Shown: positions 28,696 to 38,532, numbered from the stretch's first letter. The stretch: 64,000 bases of DNA from Vibrio tasmaniensis (GCF_024347635.1 NZ_AP025511.1:1302001-1366000); one strand, 5' to 3'. The notes: generated from the letters alone by a model not told the origin. Made by a program: numbers and translations.

Positions 28696-29592
28696 TTATA
28701 CCCAACCATCAAATTTGAGTCGTTTTTGAATTCTCTCAACCGCTTCCTTCTGCATCTGTCTAACTCGCTCATTAGACACATTGACATCCAACATTTGTCC
28801 TACCTCAGACAGGGTTTTCACCTTGTTATCAAAGAAACCAAAACGGTGGATGAGCACCTTTTGTAATTTTGGAGGAAGTGTATTGATGATTTGCTCTAGA
28901 GCTTGGGTAAAGGATTGATCTTCACAGTCTTGTTGAGGGTCGGGGATATATTCACTTTCGCATTGGTCAAGCACCATAGGTGCATGGCTAGTTCCAACCG
29001 TTGTCGTCACGTCAATAAATCCGCTTAACGCCACTAGTTGATCAACGCGTTCGGCCTTAACACCAGAACTGTCTGATAACTCAGAAATGGAAACCTCTTT
29101 ACTCATTTTTTTGCTTACATCGAGCTTTTTTGAGGCGAGGCTGTTTATTTCTTTACAGACGTGAGCCGGTAATCGCACGGTACGACCCGTGTTCATTAAT
29201 GCCGCTTCAATGTTTTCACGAATCCACCACACAGCATAGGTTGAAAAACGATAACCGGGTTCGGGATCGTATTTGTCGATGGCCTTAATTAAGCCAATAT
29301 TACCTTCCTCGATCAGGTCGAGCAGAGTGAAATTATTGCCTTTACGTTTTAGGTAACTCTTTGCGATTTTCACAACAAGGCGTAGGTTTGATTCGATCAT
29401 GACATCACGCGCTTTTTTATCACCCGCGCGATTCAATTTTGCGTAATACACCTCATCTTCACGCGAAAGCAGATCAATCCCCACAATATCCTTTAGATAG
29501 TGAGCATAAGGTTCTGCTCTGGTAGAAAATGATTCTTTGATGGGTGTGTCATCCGTGATCCCCTGAAACGCAGCAAAACTGTCATTGTTCAT
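28696..29592 (-). CDS. RpoS-like group 2 sigma-70 family sigma factor
   Basis: The 298-residue protein has sigma region 1.2 (DIVGIDLLSREDEVYYAKLNRAG), region 2 with NLRLVVKIAKSY and the -10 recognition helix around RFSTYAVWWIRENIE, region 3, and region 4 with the -35 helix-turn-helix near VSNERVRQMQKEA. It lacks region 1.1 and is shorter than RpoD, as RpoS-like factors are. RpoX and RpoQ of other vibrios, linked to biofilm and quorum-related traits, are plausible relatives, but I cannot assign one. A ribosome-binding site (AAGGA) lies before the ATG. The gene is convergent with the small unknown gene and has an octamer array just past its stop. Confidence 0.9.
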   Translation of the reverse strand: MNNDSFAAFQGITDDTPIKESFSTRAEPYAHYLKDIVGIDLLSREDEVYYAKLNRAGDKKARDVMIESNLRLVVKIAKSYLKRKGNNFTLLDLIEEGNIGLIKAIDKYDPEPGYRFSTYAVWWIRENIEAALMNTGRTVRLPAHVCKEINSLASKKLDVSKKMSKEVSISELSDSSGVKAERVDQLVALSGFIDVTTTVGTSHAPMVLDQCESEYIPDPQQDCEDQSFTQALEQIINTLPPKLQKVLIHRFGFFDNKVKTLSEVGQMLDVNVSNERVRQMQKEAVERIQKRLKFDGWV

Positions 29593-30018
29593 TTCCTTGT
29601 CCTTTTTTAGCCGACTGAACGTTCTGTTTTTTTATTTTATTATTATGCTACCAAGTGATTAATGCTTGGCTTAATTAGAGTGTAGATAACAGTTTCTTCT
29701 TTACCAATAAATAAAATGCAATTTCGTATGTTTAAGTCACAAAAAAATCTACAAATATTTAACTATTTTGCATCTCATCAAGTGTGTTGGTTTTTCATTT
29801 AAAACATCAACATGGTTAGTTTATAAAGCATGTGTTATGCATTGCTTTATCTAGATAAATGTCATGAATTTATAGGTGTGGGTTGGAGCTATAATTGAGA
29901 GGAGAAATGATAAGCACAATGACAAGAGTCGAGGTTCAATGTTTCCAAGTGCCTTAGCTCCTTTGGCTATTTGGAAACATTGACCCTAGTCTCACCACGT
30001 CAGTCTTAATTCTATCGA
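29593..30018. other. 426-bp intergenic region with two inverted repeats
   Basis: This A+T-rich gap upstream of the sigma gene contains two dyads. ATAAAGCA (29823-29830) pairs with TGCTTTAT (29843-29850). CAATGTTTCCAA (29937-29948) pairs perfectly with TTGGAAACATTG (29971-29982), extendable by ACC/GGT with a mismatch. The second dyad is downstream of the HPt gene but has no T tract, so it is not a standard terminator. Confidence 0.7.
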
Positions 30019-30351
30019 CTAGTAAGTGCTGAGCACATCATCGATTTGTTGATTGATGATTTTCACTTCGCTGTAGATAACCGAAAGGTCATCCGCTTGA
30101 GGCGCCAATTTATTGGATGTGTTTTGCTCGATTCTTTCTAAAGCCACTGTGGCTGTTTCTTCACCAAAGCTGGCTAATATGCCTTTTAATGTATGTACGA
30201 CAAAATGAAGCTTGCCCCAATCTTGTTGCTGTACTAGTTCTTGTATCTCTTCTAATGAATTGCCATGATCTTCTTGATACACAGACAATACAGCGAAGAT
30301 TATTTCTCTGTCATTATCTAAGTAGGCATTTAAGGCATCAATATCTAGCAT
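30019..30351 (-). CDS. HPt phosphotransfer protein
   Basis: The 110-residue protein is a free-standing histidine phosphotransfer domain. The phospho-site motif VVHTLKG places the accepting residue at His53, and the surrounding four-helix pattern is complete. It overlaps the end of the receiver/TPR-like gene upstream by 7 bp, so the two are co-transcribed and may pass phosphate between them. It is also the only intact HPt in the window and therefore a possible donor for the intact receiver in the secretion-operon pseudokinase; that link is speculation. Confidence 0.88.
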   Translation of the reverse strand: MLDIDALNAYLDNDREIIFAVLSVYQEDHGNSLEEIQELVQQQDWGKLHFVVHTLKGILASFGEETATVALERIEQNTSNKLAPQADDLSVIYSEVKIINQQIDDVLSTY

Positions 30352-31934
30352 ATAGACTCCTGTCGGTTGTATGTTGAAAATGGGCTAGGCGGTTTGTTCG
30401 AAAAACCTGATCTTAATGAATCACTTAGCCATTGACTCCATCTAGGTGGAAGCTCCAATTGTGCAAGTTGCTTCAAGTATTCGTGTCTAAGGTTTTCTTC
30501 TATATCAGCGTTATAGATTGCATATATATAGTCAAGTTTCGCCGCAATGGAATACGGGTAATTGTCAATGTAGTCCTTTAGTTCTTGGATTGAATCTGAA
30601 TCTTCGATATTTACACAACTAGAAGGGTCTACGTCTTTAGATTTGAGTTGATGGTTTATTGTCTCTCCACGAGTTTTTAAGCACTCTGCAACTAAGTGGT
30701 ACAGGGAGTATTCGCCAAAGTGAGTCAGAAGAGGTAACAATTGAACCAGTAAGTAAGTGGGTTGGCTGTAAAAGTTATTTGCTAATAACGTAGAGGCTCG
30801 AATCACTTTTTTGTGAGCGACTTGAGGGCTGTTCTCAATCAGCAAAATATTACTTTGAAATAGGGCAAGGCTGGCCAGAACTTGCTGTTGTTGTTTTACC
30901 GGCAGTTTAAGGTTTACCGACTCTGTGAATTGGTTGGCATGCTCAAGCAAAATACGTTTGTACTTTAGTTGTGTCTCGCGTTGGTAAGCCGCTTTTAACG
31001 AATTAAAGTGCGCACCAATGGAGTGTATGACATCAATGTCAGCTGCTGAAATGTGAGTCGCATACATCTCACCTAACTTTATGATCATACGTGTGTTATC
31101 TGCGTTCTCAGCTAAGTCGATAGCCCTGATTGCACGATGGCTGATACTCGGTGTCATCTCAAATGCACGAATCGCCAATTTAAGAGCAGGCAACAACATC
31201 TTATGTTTTTCGTAGATGCAGCTTAAACAATCCATAACGCTCAATGAGAGTGGCTGCGCTATCAGAAAGTTGTGGAGCTTATCTATGGCTAGATTCGGCT
31301 TGCCTAAGCTGTCGAGAATCAGAGCTTCGGCCACCAATTTTGTTGGGTGCATGTTTGTTTTCGAATGGTTAATGACGCTAGAGAGTAGCTGCCATTTCTT
31401 TCCCGCAATTAAATGTTCAATCAATGTCGCTTCGAACTGTACGCTACTGCCATTGGGAGAGATCGCCAAAGCCTGAGCTAATCTCTCCTGACTGGCAATT
31501 GGATATAAATCGTTCAGTTGTGTCAGTTTCTTCGAGACGGACACGGCACTTTGGATCTTTTTACCTAACCTCTGAGTATGAATCGGTTTAGAAACGAAAT
31601 GGTGTGTTTCACCTGAAAGGGCGGTGAGAACCGTTTCCTGACGCATATCTCCAGAGAGTAAGATTGTCGCCACAGTGTGATCTATTAAGCGATTTCGATA
31701 CAGAATTCCCAAAAGCTCAAAGCCCGTGAAGGATTGCTCTAAGTGGTAATCGATGAGGAGTACATGAAATGAATGCGTCTCGACCGCTTTAATGGCTTGT
31801 CGATAATCGGTTGCAACGAAAACGCAATCGTGTGTAATGCCTAGGCTCGCCAATTGTTGCTTGATCAGTATCGTTGCACTTTTAGAGTCGTCGACAATCA
31901 AAACCCGTAGGTCTGGTGGTAAGGTCAAATCCAT
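30345..31934 (-). CDS. Response regulator with receiver and TPR-like C-terminal domain
   Basis: The receiver domain occupies about the first 125 residues, with the acidic pair in LIVDDSKS, the phospho-Asp in LLIDYHLE, the Ser/Thr position in LLSGD and Lys in SKPIH. The remaining roughly 400 residues are helical, without a DNA-binding domain, and look like degenerate TPR repeats. It probably acts through protein contacts. I place the start at the ATG at 31934 (MDLTLPPD); a TTG at 31949 would add five residues. The HPt gene overlaps its 3' end. Co-encoding of a receiver and an HPt suggests a phosphorelay branch fed by a kinase elsewhere. Confidence 0.85.
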   Translation of the reverse strand: MDLTLPPDLRVLIVDDSKSATILIKQQLASLGITHDCVFVATDYRQAIKAVETHSFHVLLIDYHLEQSFTGFELLGILYRNRLIDHTVATILLSGDMRQETVLTALSGETHHFVSKPIHTQRLGKKIQSAVSVSKKLTQLNDLYPIASQERLAQALAISPNGSSVQFEATLIEHLIAGKKWQLLSSVINHSKTNMHPTKLVAEALILDSLGKPNLAIDKLHNFLIAQPLSLSVMDCLSCIYEKHKMLLPALKLAIRAFEMTPSISHRAIRAIDLAENADNTRMIIKLGEMYATHISAADIDVIHSIGAHFNSLKAAYQRETQLKYKRILLEHANQFTESVNLKLPVKQQQQVLASLALFQSNILLIENSPQVAHKKVIRASTLLANNFYSQPTYLLVQLLPLLTHFGEYSLYHLVAECLKTRGETINHQLKSKDVDPSSCVNIEDSDSIQELKDYIDNYPYSIAAKLDYIYAIYNADIEENLRHEYLKQLAQLELPPRWSQWLSDSLRSGFSNKPPSPFSTYNRQESIC

Positions 31935-32117
31935 TTTCCTCAATACCAAATGTTATTTTTAATTTAGGCGTCAAGTTGCACATTGTCAAGGTGCCAATAT
32001 CACAGACAAACACTCAATAAACTATTGGTAATTAAGGAGTATTCGATAACATTTATGAAAGACTTCAAACGCAGGTTACTTTTACCTGACTTTCGTTGGG
32101 TTATACGTGTTTTAGAA

Positions 32118-32149
32118 ATAAAAAAGAGGCAAGCCGATAAGCTTACCTC
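32118..32149 (-). terminator. Terminator after the MFS efflux gene
   Basis: Read on the minus strand, GAGGTAAGC (32149-32141) pairs with GCTTGCCTC (32134-32126), with one mismatch, and a run of T follows. It sits about 75 bp past the stop of the efflux gene. Confidence 0.75.
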
Positions 32150-32221
32150 TCAGTTTAATTGTTCGATTTTTATTCGAAATGTTGTTCTTTTCTTGAAGCT
32201 TTATTAAACAAAACTCTAGCG

Positions 32222-33772
32222 CTAATCACGCATATTTAGAATCAATACTGCAGCTAGAGCCAAGAACGCCGTCATCATTAAGAACACATCGTTGTAAGCC
32301 ATAATGGCGGCGTCACGTTGCATGGTGCCTAGTAAGCTTGCTTGAGCTTGTTGCATCGCCGTTGCGGCATCACTTCCTGACTGAATGAAAAACGCTTGTT
32401 GTTGCTGAAGCGTCTGCCAACCCAGTTGACTCACGGAAGGTAATGACTCCTTGATGTGAGCCAAATGCTCACGCGTTTTGTTGTCGAGTAGCGTAGCAAT
32501 AATCGCGATACTGAAAGCACCCCCTAAGTTACGCATTACGTTGGTTAAAGTAGATGCGTCAGGTGTATCCATTTTGCTGATGTTTTTCATCGCAACCAAA
32601 GACAGCGGAACCATAATAAACGGACTACCTATAGCACGCAGAACCATAGATAAAATCAACTGTTGGCCACCAAAATCAATCGTCATATGTGTATTCACGT
32701 AACAACTGAAGCCAAACATCGCGAAACCAAAGGTCACTAAGTACTTAGGTTTAATGATTTGCGTCAGCTTAGGAACGATTGGGAATATCAACAACTGTGG
32801 GAAACCCATCCACATTAGCACTTCACCAATTTCCATCGCGTTATATTGCTGAATTTGAGTGAGATACATCGGCAGCACATAGATAGAGCCGAGCAATGCC
32901 ATCCCCAGAATCAAATAGGCGATACAAGACATAGCAAATTGCCCATCCCGCAATAGCCGCAAATTCACGAGCGGCTTTTTGTGTTGGAGTTCGTTTATCA
33001 CGAAGTAAACCAAACTGACCGCCGACACAATACTTAAGCCTATGATGAAGCTCGAACTGAACCACTCTTCACGGTTACCTTCTTCTAGTACAACTTCCAA
33101 ACAACCGAGCCCTAACGCCATGGTCGCGATACCAAACCAGTCCGCTTTTTTCAGCGTGCCAAGGTCGAGCTTTTCATCATCCAAGCCATATCGGATCATG
33201 GTGATCACGAGCAAAGCTGGTGGGATGTTGATGTAGAAAATATAGTGCCACGAGAAGTTCTCCGTCAGCCAGCCACCAAATGTTGGGCCGATCGATGGAG
33301 CAAAGGTCGCCGTTACGCCGAACAATGCCATACCCACGGCACGCTTGTTGACCGGCAAAAGCTGAATCACTAGCGAGAAAGCCAGCGGAATTAAAGCACC
33401 ACCACTAAAGCCCTGCATCGCGCGGAATACGATCATCGAGGTCATGTTCCAAGAGAACGAACACAGCAAAGATGAAATGGTGAAAATGGCCGTCGTCCAC
33501 GTGATATAACGGCGTTTTCCGAGCGCTTTAGAAAGCCAACCACTGAGTGGGATAGCAATCATCTCTGCGACTAGATAAGACGTAGAGATCCACGAGCTTT
33601 CATCTAAGGTGGCAGACAGCGCACCTTGAATGTCTTTGAGTGACGAGTTGGTGATCTGAATGTCCAAAATCGCCATAAACGCGCCAATTAAGCCGCCGAA
33701 TAGGGCGATCCAATGGCGTCTTGAAACTTCTCCATCATCATTAGTGTGGGTGACAACACCAGCGTTACTCAT
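32222..33772 (-). CDS. EmrB/DHA2-family MFS drug efflux transporter
   Basis: The 516-residue polytopic protein matches the 14-helix DHA2 family of drug:proton antiporters. Visible features are the GAFMAILDIQITNSS first helix, the GWLSKALGKRR loop motif and the GPTFGGWLTE motif C. It begins 3 bp after the stop of an EmrA-like adaptor, forming an operon like emrAB or vceAB, which export hydrophobic compounds across both membranes with a TolC partner. A LysR-type regulator is transcribed divergently. Substrate is unknown. Confidence 0.9.
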   Translation of the reverse strand: MSNAGVVTHTNDDGEVSRRHWIALFGGLIGAFMAILDIQITNSSLKDIQGALSATLDESSWISTSYLVAEMIAIPLSGWLSKALGKRRYITWTTAIFTISSLLCSFSWNMTSMIVFRAMQGFSGGALIPLAFSLVIQLLPVNKRAVGMALFGVTATFAPSIGPTFGGWLTENFSWHYIFYINIPPALLVITMIRYGLDDEKLDLGTLKKADWFGIATMALGLGCLEVVLEEGNREEWFSSSFIIGLSIVSAVSLVYFVINELQHKKPLVNLRLLRDGQFAMSCIAYLILGMALLGSIYVLPMYLTQIQQYNAMEIGEVLMWMGFPQLLIFPIVPKLTQIIKPKYLVTFGFAMFGFSCYVNTHMTIDFGGQQLILSMVLRAIGSPFIMVPLSLVAMKNISKMDTPDASTLTNVMRNLGGAFSIAIIATLLDNKTREHLAHIKESLPSVSQLGWQTLQQQQAFFIQSGSDAATAMQQAQASLLGTMQRDAAIMAYNDVFLMMTAFLALAAVLILNMRD

Positions 33773-33775
33773 GGT

Positions 33776-34840
33776 CTAGCCTCGTTTATCGATGGTCGCT
33801 ACCACAGACAAACCAGGAAGCAGTCGACCTTTCAACTCTTGCTGATCTGGAATGGTAATTTTCACCGGTACACGTTGAACAATCTTGGTGAAGTTACCTG
33901 TCGCATTTTCTGGTGGCAGGAGTGCAAACTTAGCTCCAGTCGCAGGAGAGAAACTGTCGACTACGCCTTCAAGTGGTTGGCCTGGGAAAGCGTCCAATTC
34001 CACTTCAACAGTCTGACCTTTGTGAATGCCGCTGAGTTGTGTCTCTTTGAAGTTGGCTTCAATCCACACTTGGTTGTTTGGCACCAAACTCATTAGTGGG
34101 GCGCCTGCTTGAATCAGTAAACCTTCACGGACACTTCGCTTGCCAATCACGCCGTCTGTTGGCGCGTATACTTTGGTGTAATCCAGATTAAGTTGCGCCT
34201 GTTGTTCTTGCGCCTGAGCTTCGGTTACTGAGGCATTTGCTTGTTCGATTTCGCTGGCAATTACGATCAATTGATCGTTACTTGCGACGAGGTTTGCTTT
34301 CGCTTCTTCGAGTTCTGCTTGGGTGACTTTTTGTTGTGCGACCATGCTGTCGACTTCATCTTGCGAAGCATAGTTACGTTTCAATAGGCTACGAGAGCGA
34401 ACGACTTGCTGAATAGCACGCTCGTATTCGGCTTGTGCTGAATCGACGCGGCTTTCGGCTTGGTTGATTTGGCTACGTTGTAACGTTTGTTGAGCAACAA
34501 GATTATGTACGCTTGATTCGACTACGGTTAAATGGGCATGAGCTTGTGCAAGTGCGGATTGGTAATCACGATCATCGATTTGCACCAATAAATCGCCTTC
34601 TTTAACGGGTTGGTTATCACTCACGTAAGACTTAACAATGTAGCCAGACACTTTTGGACTAATATTGGTGATGTCGCCTTGTAGGTAGGCGTTATCGGTC
34701 GATTCGAAGTACTGGCCATAGCCATACCAATATCCAGCGCCAGCTAAGCCCAATGACAGCATGATCGCAGTAGCAATAAGCGGTGCTTTTTTACGTTTTT
34801 TTGTGCTTACTGGTTGCGAAGCGTTATTGATATCTGTCAT
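33776..34840 (-). CDS. EmrA-like HlyD-family efflux adaptor
   Basis: The 354-residue protein has a basic N-terminus, one transmembrane helix (about 20-42), a lipoyl half-motif (ISPKVSGYIVKSYVSDNQPV), a long coiled coil and a beta-barrel with DAFPGQPLEGVV. This matches EmrA-type adaptors that partner with DHA2 transporters such as the following gene. It is first in the operon, and the 127-bp divergent gap to the LysR gene holds the promoter. Family call is firm; substrates are not known. Confidence 0.9.
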   Translation of the reverse strand: MTDINNASQPVSTKKRKKAPLIATAIMLSLGLAGAGYWYGYGQYFESTDNAYLQGDITNISPKVSGYIVKSYVSDNQPVKEGDLLVQIDDRDYQSALAQAHAHLTVVESSVHNLVAQQTLQRSQINQAESRVDSAQAEYERAIQQVVRSRSLLKRNYASQDEVDSMVAQQKVTQAELEEAKANLVASNDQLIVIASEIEQANASVTEAQAQEQQAQLNLDYTKVYAPTDGVIGKRSVREGLLIQAGAPLMSLVPNNQVWIEANFKETQLSGIHKGQTVEVELDAFPGQPLEGVVDSFSPATGAKFALLPPENATGNFTKIVQRVPVKITIPDQQELKGRLLPGLSVVATIDKRG

Positions 34841-34967
34841 TTCTTTTTCTCATTTTGATTTTATTTAGATGTAACGAATTGTAAATGAATCTCATTGATT
34901 GATAAGATAGGAAAAAAGAGAAACACTGTTGCAAAAATCTTACTAATTAAGAGTTTGGAGAGGTCGG

Positions 34968-35870
34968 ATGGACTTAAATGCTGTGACTATTTTTACACAA
35001 GTGGTTGATTGTGGGAGTTTTACGCAGGCTGCTGAAACACTCAACATGACCAAGTCAACCGTAAGTCGAAAATTGGCAGAGCTAGAACAACATCTAGGTG
35101 TGAGGCTAATCACCCGGTCGACGAGAAGTCTTGTATTAACCCCAGAGGGCGAACGGTTTTATCAGTCGAGTATTCAAATGCATGAGATCATGAGCCAAGC
35201 CGAATTAGAAGTCTCAGCAAACCAAGACCTGATTCGTGGTCCTTTAAACGTGGTACTCCCAGTAGAACTAGGCCACCAAGTGCTAGCAAAACACATACAC
35301 AACTTCCTTAAAGAGCATCCAAACGTCACATTGAATTTAGAACTGACCAATAGAGAAGTCGACATCATTGCGGAAGGGATTGATCTTTACGCGCAAATTG
35401 GTGAGTTGGTGGATTCGAGTCTGGTTTCTCGATATCTCACGACATCCAAAAGAGCGCTTGTTGCGAGCCCAGAATATTTGGAACAGTTTGGAGACATAAG
35501 ATCACCGTCAGATTTACAGTCTCCATTTCGGATGATTGAGGTGGTGAACAAAGCGGCACGCCTACCCAAATGGCATTTGCAGTTGGAGGAGGGCGAATCG
35601 GTATTAATTGAGCTACCTTGCCAGTTGAGGGTAAATACGATTACATCCTGCCTTACCGCCTGTGTAGATGGACTTGGATTAGCCGTGCTACCAGAGTTTA
35701 TTTGTCGAGAGCACTTTAAGACGGGTAGGTTAGTTCGCCTATTGCCAGAATATGAGATGCCGCAAGTTTCAGTGAGCTTGGTGTATGCCGATCGGCAGTT
35801 AATGCCGAAGCGCAAAAAGGTATTTATTGATTACCTGCTAACGGCTTGTCAAAGTGAAAAACAAAAGTAG
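34968..35870 (+). CDS. LysR-family transcriptional regulator
   Basis: The 300-residue protein has the LysR winged helix-turn-helix at the N-terminus (GSFTQAAETLNMTKSTVSRKLAELE, about 17-41) and a periplasmic-binding-like effector domain after about residue 90. A ribosome-binding site (GGAGAGG) precedes the ATG. It is divergent from the EmrAB-like efflux operon, and such regulators usually control their divergent neighbours, so it probably senses a pump substrate. Regulation of the pump is inferred from layout only. Confidence 0.92.
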   Translation: MDLNAVTIFTQVVDCGSFTQAAETLNMTKSTVSRKLAELEQHLGVRLITRSTRSLVLTPEGERFYQSSIQMHEIMSQAELEVSANQDLIRGPLNVVLPVELGHQVLAKHIHNFLKEHPNVTLNLELTNREVDIIAEGIDLYAQIGELVDSSLVSRYLTTSKRALVASPEYLEQFGDIRSPSDLQSPFRMIEVVNKAARLPKWHLQLEEGESVLIELPCQLRVNTITSCLTACVDGLGLAVLPEFICREHFKTGRLVRLLPEYEMPQVSVSLVYADRQLMPKRKKVFIDYLLTACQSEKQK

Positions 35871-35950
35871 CCTTTTGTCTATCAACTATCAACTATCAAC
35901 GACTAACTCTCAACTGCCAGCTTTCACCTCTCAAAAGGGCTACACAAGTA

Positions 35951-35991
35951 TTCAGTTATTTAGTGTCGGAATAGAACACTAAATAACTGAA
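35951..35991. terminator. Perfect 16-bp inverted repeat between convergent genes
   Basis: TTCAGTTATTTAGTGT (35951-35966) pairs perfectly with ACACTAAATAACTGAA (35976-35991) across a 9-nt loop. It lies between the convergent LysR and glycoside-hydrolase-like genes and is a plausible bidirectional terminator, though the T tracts are weak. Confidence 0.6.
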
Positions 35992-36033
35992 AAACTAACG
36001 AACTGAAAAAATTAACGAAGAACTAAGAGACGA

Positions 36034-38385
36034 TCAATTAAGTTCTGGTTTCCACTTTACGACTTGTCCGTTGCTTAATAGGGCTTTGATAGACGCTGCC
36101 TCAACATCGACACCGTTTTGGTTAAATGCTTGGTTAGAGAAATTTGCGATGATCTTACTGTCGTCATCGAACACGGTTTGTTGAATCTTGCCACTGTTAT
36201 TTAACCAAGCAAAATCGATCAATTGTTTATCCCATAACTGCTCATGTATAGGCTCAAATCCATCTTGATAGTGTTTCAATGCCTTAATCCTTGGGCTTGA
36301 GCTCGACAATGCTTCATCTCTAGTTAAGTGAACCATCGCTGGCGTGTTGTAAAGCATGGCCGTTAAATCACGATTTGCTTTCACATTGGTGAATTTTAAA
36401 CTGTCTGAATGCCAATGGTGGGTGTTAATCACTTCGTCATGGAATACAGCTTGGTATAACGGAATTCGGTATTGAGGTGAAAACAGCAATGACTTGTAGG
36501 GTTCTTTGACCTTAGCTGACTTAAAGAAGAAGTCAGGTTTATGATCAGGATACCAACGGCCCAAGTAATAAGGCGAATTTCGATTTTCTTTCATGTCTTT
36601 GTCAGTCCAACCAAAGCCAACCGTTTCTAAGCCATGTGCAAAGGCGATGCCTTTTGTTGTCAGACTATTGCCATCTTCAGAACCAAGCACCAAGTCTGGT
36701 TGCTCGCTTAACCACTGCATGCGGTTATTGAAGCCTGAAAGCATATGCGACTCACTGGTATTGTCTCGATAATCCTCGCGCGCCATCGCAGTCGCATCTA
36801 CATCTAAGAACAGGCTATTGAAGTGACCAAAACGCATGATGTCTACGGCGCGCTGTTTTACATAATCCAAATGGCAATTCGGATTTAGATAATAACCGTT
36901 ACCTCGGAATCCTTTTTTGAAGCTGCCATCCGCTAGTTCAATCGCACAACTTTTACGTATCGGCTCTGGCAATTGAGCGGTTAGCCAGTTGTCGTTTAAC
37001 TTGGCGGGTATGGCTGTGTTGTAGGAATCGTAGGTACCGACCAGATAACCGGATTGTTTAGCCAATTCGACGGCATTCGGTTGATAGAATGCAGGCATCC
37101 AGTTATCGAAGCCTAACCAAAGCTTATTTAATCCTGCTTTGTTCAGATTGTTGACCATATCCGATGATAAGGCTTGCCCCCAAGTATCAGGTGCATTGAG
37201 ATAAGAAGAGGCGTGTTTAATCAACCAGCTTTTCTTGCTCTGACCTGCGGTGTGTTGAGCGTTTATGGTGTTATCAGCAAGTGTTGGAGTCGCAATAGGG
37301 TACAAGCCTCGTAATGACTGGCTGATAGAGTCCAACAACAGCTGTTTGTGATATTGGCTAAACCAATCTTTACCCTTGGATAGAGTTGATAACTCTCGCT
37401 TCGCTTCACTTGAAATGTTTAGTTTAGAGTCTTCTAGGTACCAAGCTTTTAATCCCCACCAGTCGCTCACATCTTGGATACTTAACGGGTCTTTACCAAA
37501 CAAGTAGACGTGGCTTGCGCCGATTAGCTTATTCACATCTGGGTTACGCTTTTGCTTTTCCACTAGTGACTCAGAGAGACCATGATCGATGCGCCAATCG
37601 CGGTATTGTTTGGCGCCGTCTAACCAAGAGTCTCCAATTGTTATACGAACCGTAAAAGGCTGTGATTGATTCAGCGTTGTAAATTGGTGTGAAGCGCGCA
37701 TATCAATCTTGGTCTTCTTATCAGAAGACATATCCGATGACGCATCAGAAAAAAGCAATTGGTTGTTGGTTGGGTTAATCATCTGGTAACTGATGAATTG
37801 ATCATTCTGTTGTACAGTCCAAAACGGCATTTTCAAGTCTTGGGTGGTGTTGCTTCCAGAATGGTTGTCGACTAGATAGTTTGCCCATTGCTTATTATTG
37901 GTAGGAACACGCATTCCTTCGCTAAAGGGCAGAAATAGAGTTTGAGTTTGTTGTTCTGCTAGGTCAAACCAAACGAGTTCAATGGGGTGATTTCGTTTCA
38001 CCTGTGTGTTTGAAGGTAAAGTAAATTGGACAAGAAGATCACTTTGCTTAAGTTCAGCTTCAACATGGATGCCGCTTGGCATGAGTGTCCAATAAGCTTT
38101 GGTTTTTGAGTCTGTGACTAGGTGAGTAACCTTTTGAGGCTGACGATCAACGGTCAGAGCTGCGCTATTAACGTTGAAGCCATTCCAATCTATCGCTAAT
38201 GTTTTCGTTGAAATCGACACTGTATTGCTGGCGTTGCTGCTGCTAAAGTGCCTATTGCTGCTAGCGTGGCTATTGCTAATAAGAGTGACTTGATTATCTT
38301 GTGCGTTTGCCGAGAAAGCACAAGTCGTGAATAGAGCCGCAATAGCAAAAGACGTAAAAGTAAGTTGATGACGAACATTGAGCAT
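36034..38385 (-). CDS. Secreted glycoside hydrolase-like protein
   Basis: The 783-residue product has a Sec signal peptide with likely cleavage after SANA (about residue 28). The first roughly 250 residues look like a beta-sandwich. The rest resembles a TIM-barrel glycosidase, with acidic-residue motifs SLFLDVDATAM and LVLGSEDGN typical of barrel strand ends. It resembles endo-alpha-N-acetylgalactosaminidase-like (GH101/GH129) or GH36-like proteins; I cannot decide which. It follows the vxrABC-type genes on the same strand after a 147-bp gap, so it may belong to that regulon. Substrate is unknown. Confidence 0.6.
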   Translation of the reverse strand: MLNVRHQLTFTSFAIAALFTTCAFSANAQDNQVTLISNSHASSNRHFSSSNASNTVSISTKTLAIDWNGFNVNSAALTVDRQPQKVTHLVTDSKTKAYWTLMPSGIHVEAELKQSDLLVQFTLPSNTQVKRNHPIELVWFDLAEQQTQTLFLPFSEGMRVPTNNKQWANYLVDNHSGSNTTQDLKMPFWTVQQNDQFISYQMINPTNNQLLFSDASSDMSSDKKTKIDMRASHQFTTLNQSQPFTVRITIGDSWLDGAKQYRDWRIDHGLSESLVEKQKRNPDVNKLIGASHVYLFGKDPLSIQDVSDWWGLKAWYLEDSKLNISSEAKRELSTLSKGKDWFSQYHKQLLLDSISQSLRGLYPIATPTLADNTINAQHTAGQSKKSWLIKHASSYLNAPDTWGQALSSDMVNNLNKAGLNKLWLGFDNWMPAFYQPNAVELAKQSGYLVGTYDSYNTAIPAKLNDNWLTAQLPEPIRKSCAIELADGSFKKGFRGNGYYLNPNCHLDYVKQRAVDIMRFGHFNSLFLDVDATAMAREDYRDNTSESHMLSGFNNRMQWLSEQPDLVLGSEDGNSLTTKGIAFAHGLETVGFGWTDKDMKENRNSPYYLGRWYPDHKPDFFFKSAKVKEPYKSLLFSPQYRIPLYQAVFHDEVINTHHWHSDSLKFTNVKANRDLTAMLYNTPAMVHLTRDEALSSSSPRIKALKHYQDGFEPIHEQLWDKQLIDFAWLNNSGKIQQTVFDDDSKIIANFSNQAFNQNGVDVEAASIKALLSNGQVVKWKPELN

Positions 38386-38532
38386 ATCTAGATTCCGTAA
38401 GAGTAAGTACGGTCATTACACCCAAGTAGCGCTAGTGCTTTGTCACCTATATGTCTCTATTCGAAGTTCCATTGCTCAGCTCAGCTCAGGTTTTGCACCT
38501 TGTTACGAATGTCTGTGAGATGCGAGCTTAAC

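Noticed and set aside
28596..28787. Frame running through the octamer repeat (ATKQPSNQ repeats)
   Set aside because: It is a translation of the microsatellite plus the 3' end of the sigma-factor gene in another frame, with no start signal.
29930..30000. Qrr-type small RNA near the hairpin at 29937
   Set aside because: The conserved central Qrr sequence and a terminal T tract are missing.
31983..32207. 74-codon frame between the receiver/TPR-like gene and the MFS gene
   Set aside because: It crosses the terminator of the MFS gene and lacks a ribosome-binding site.
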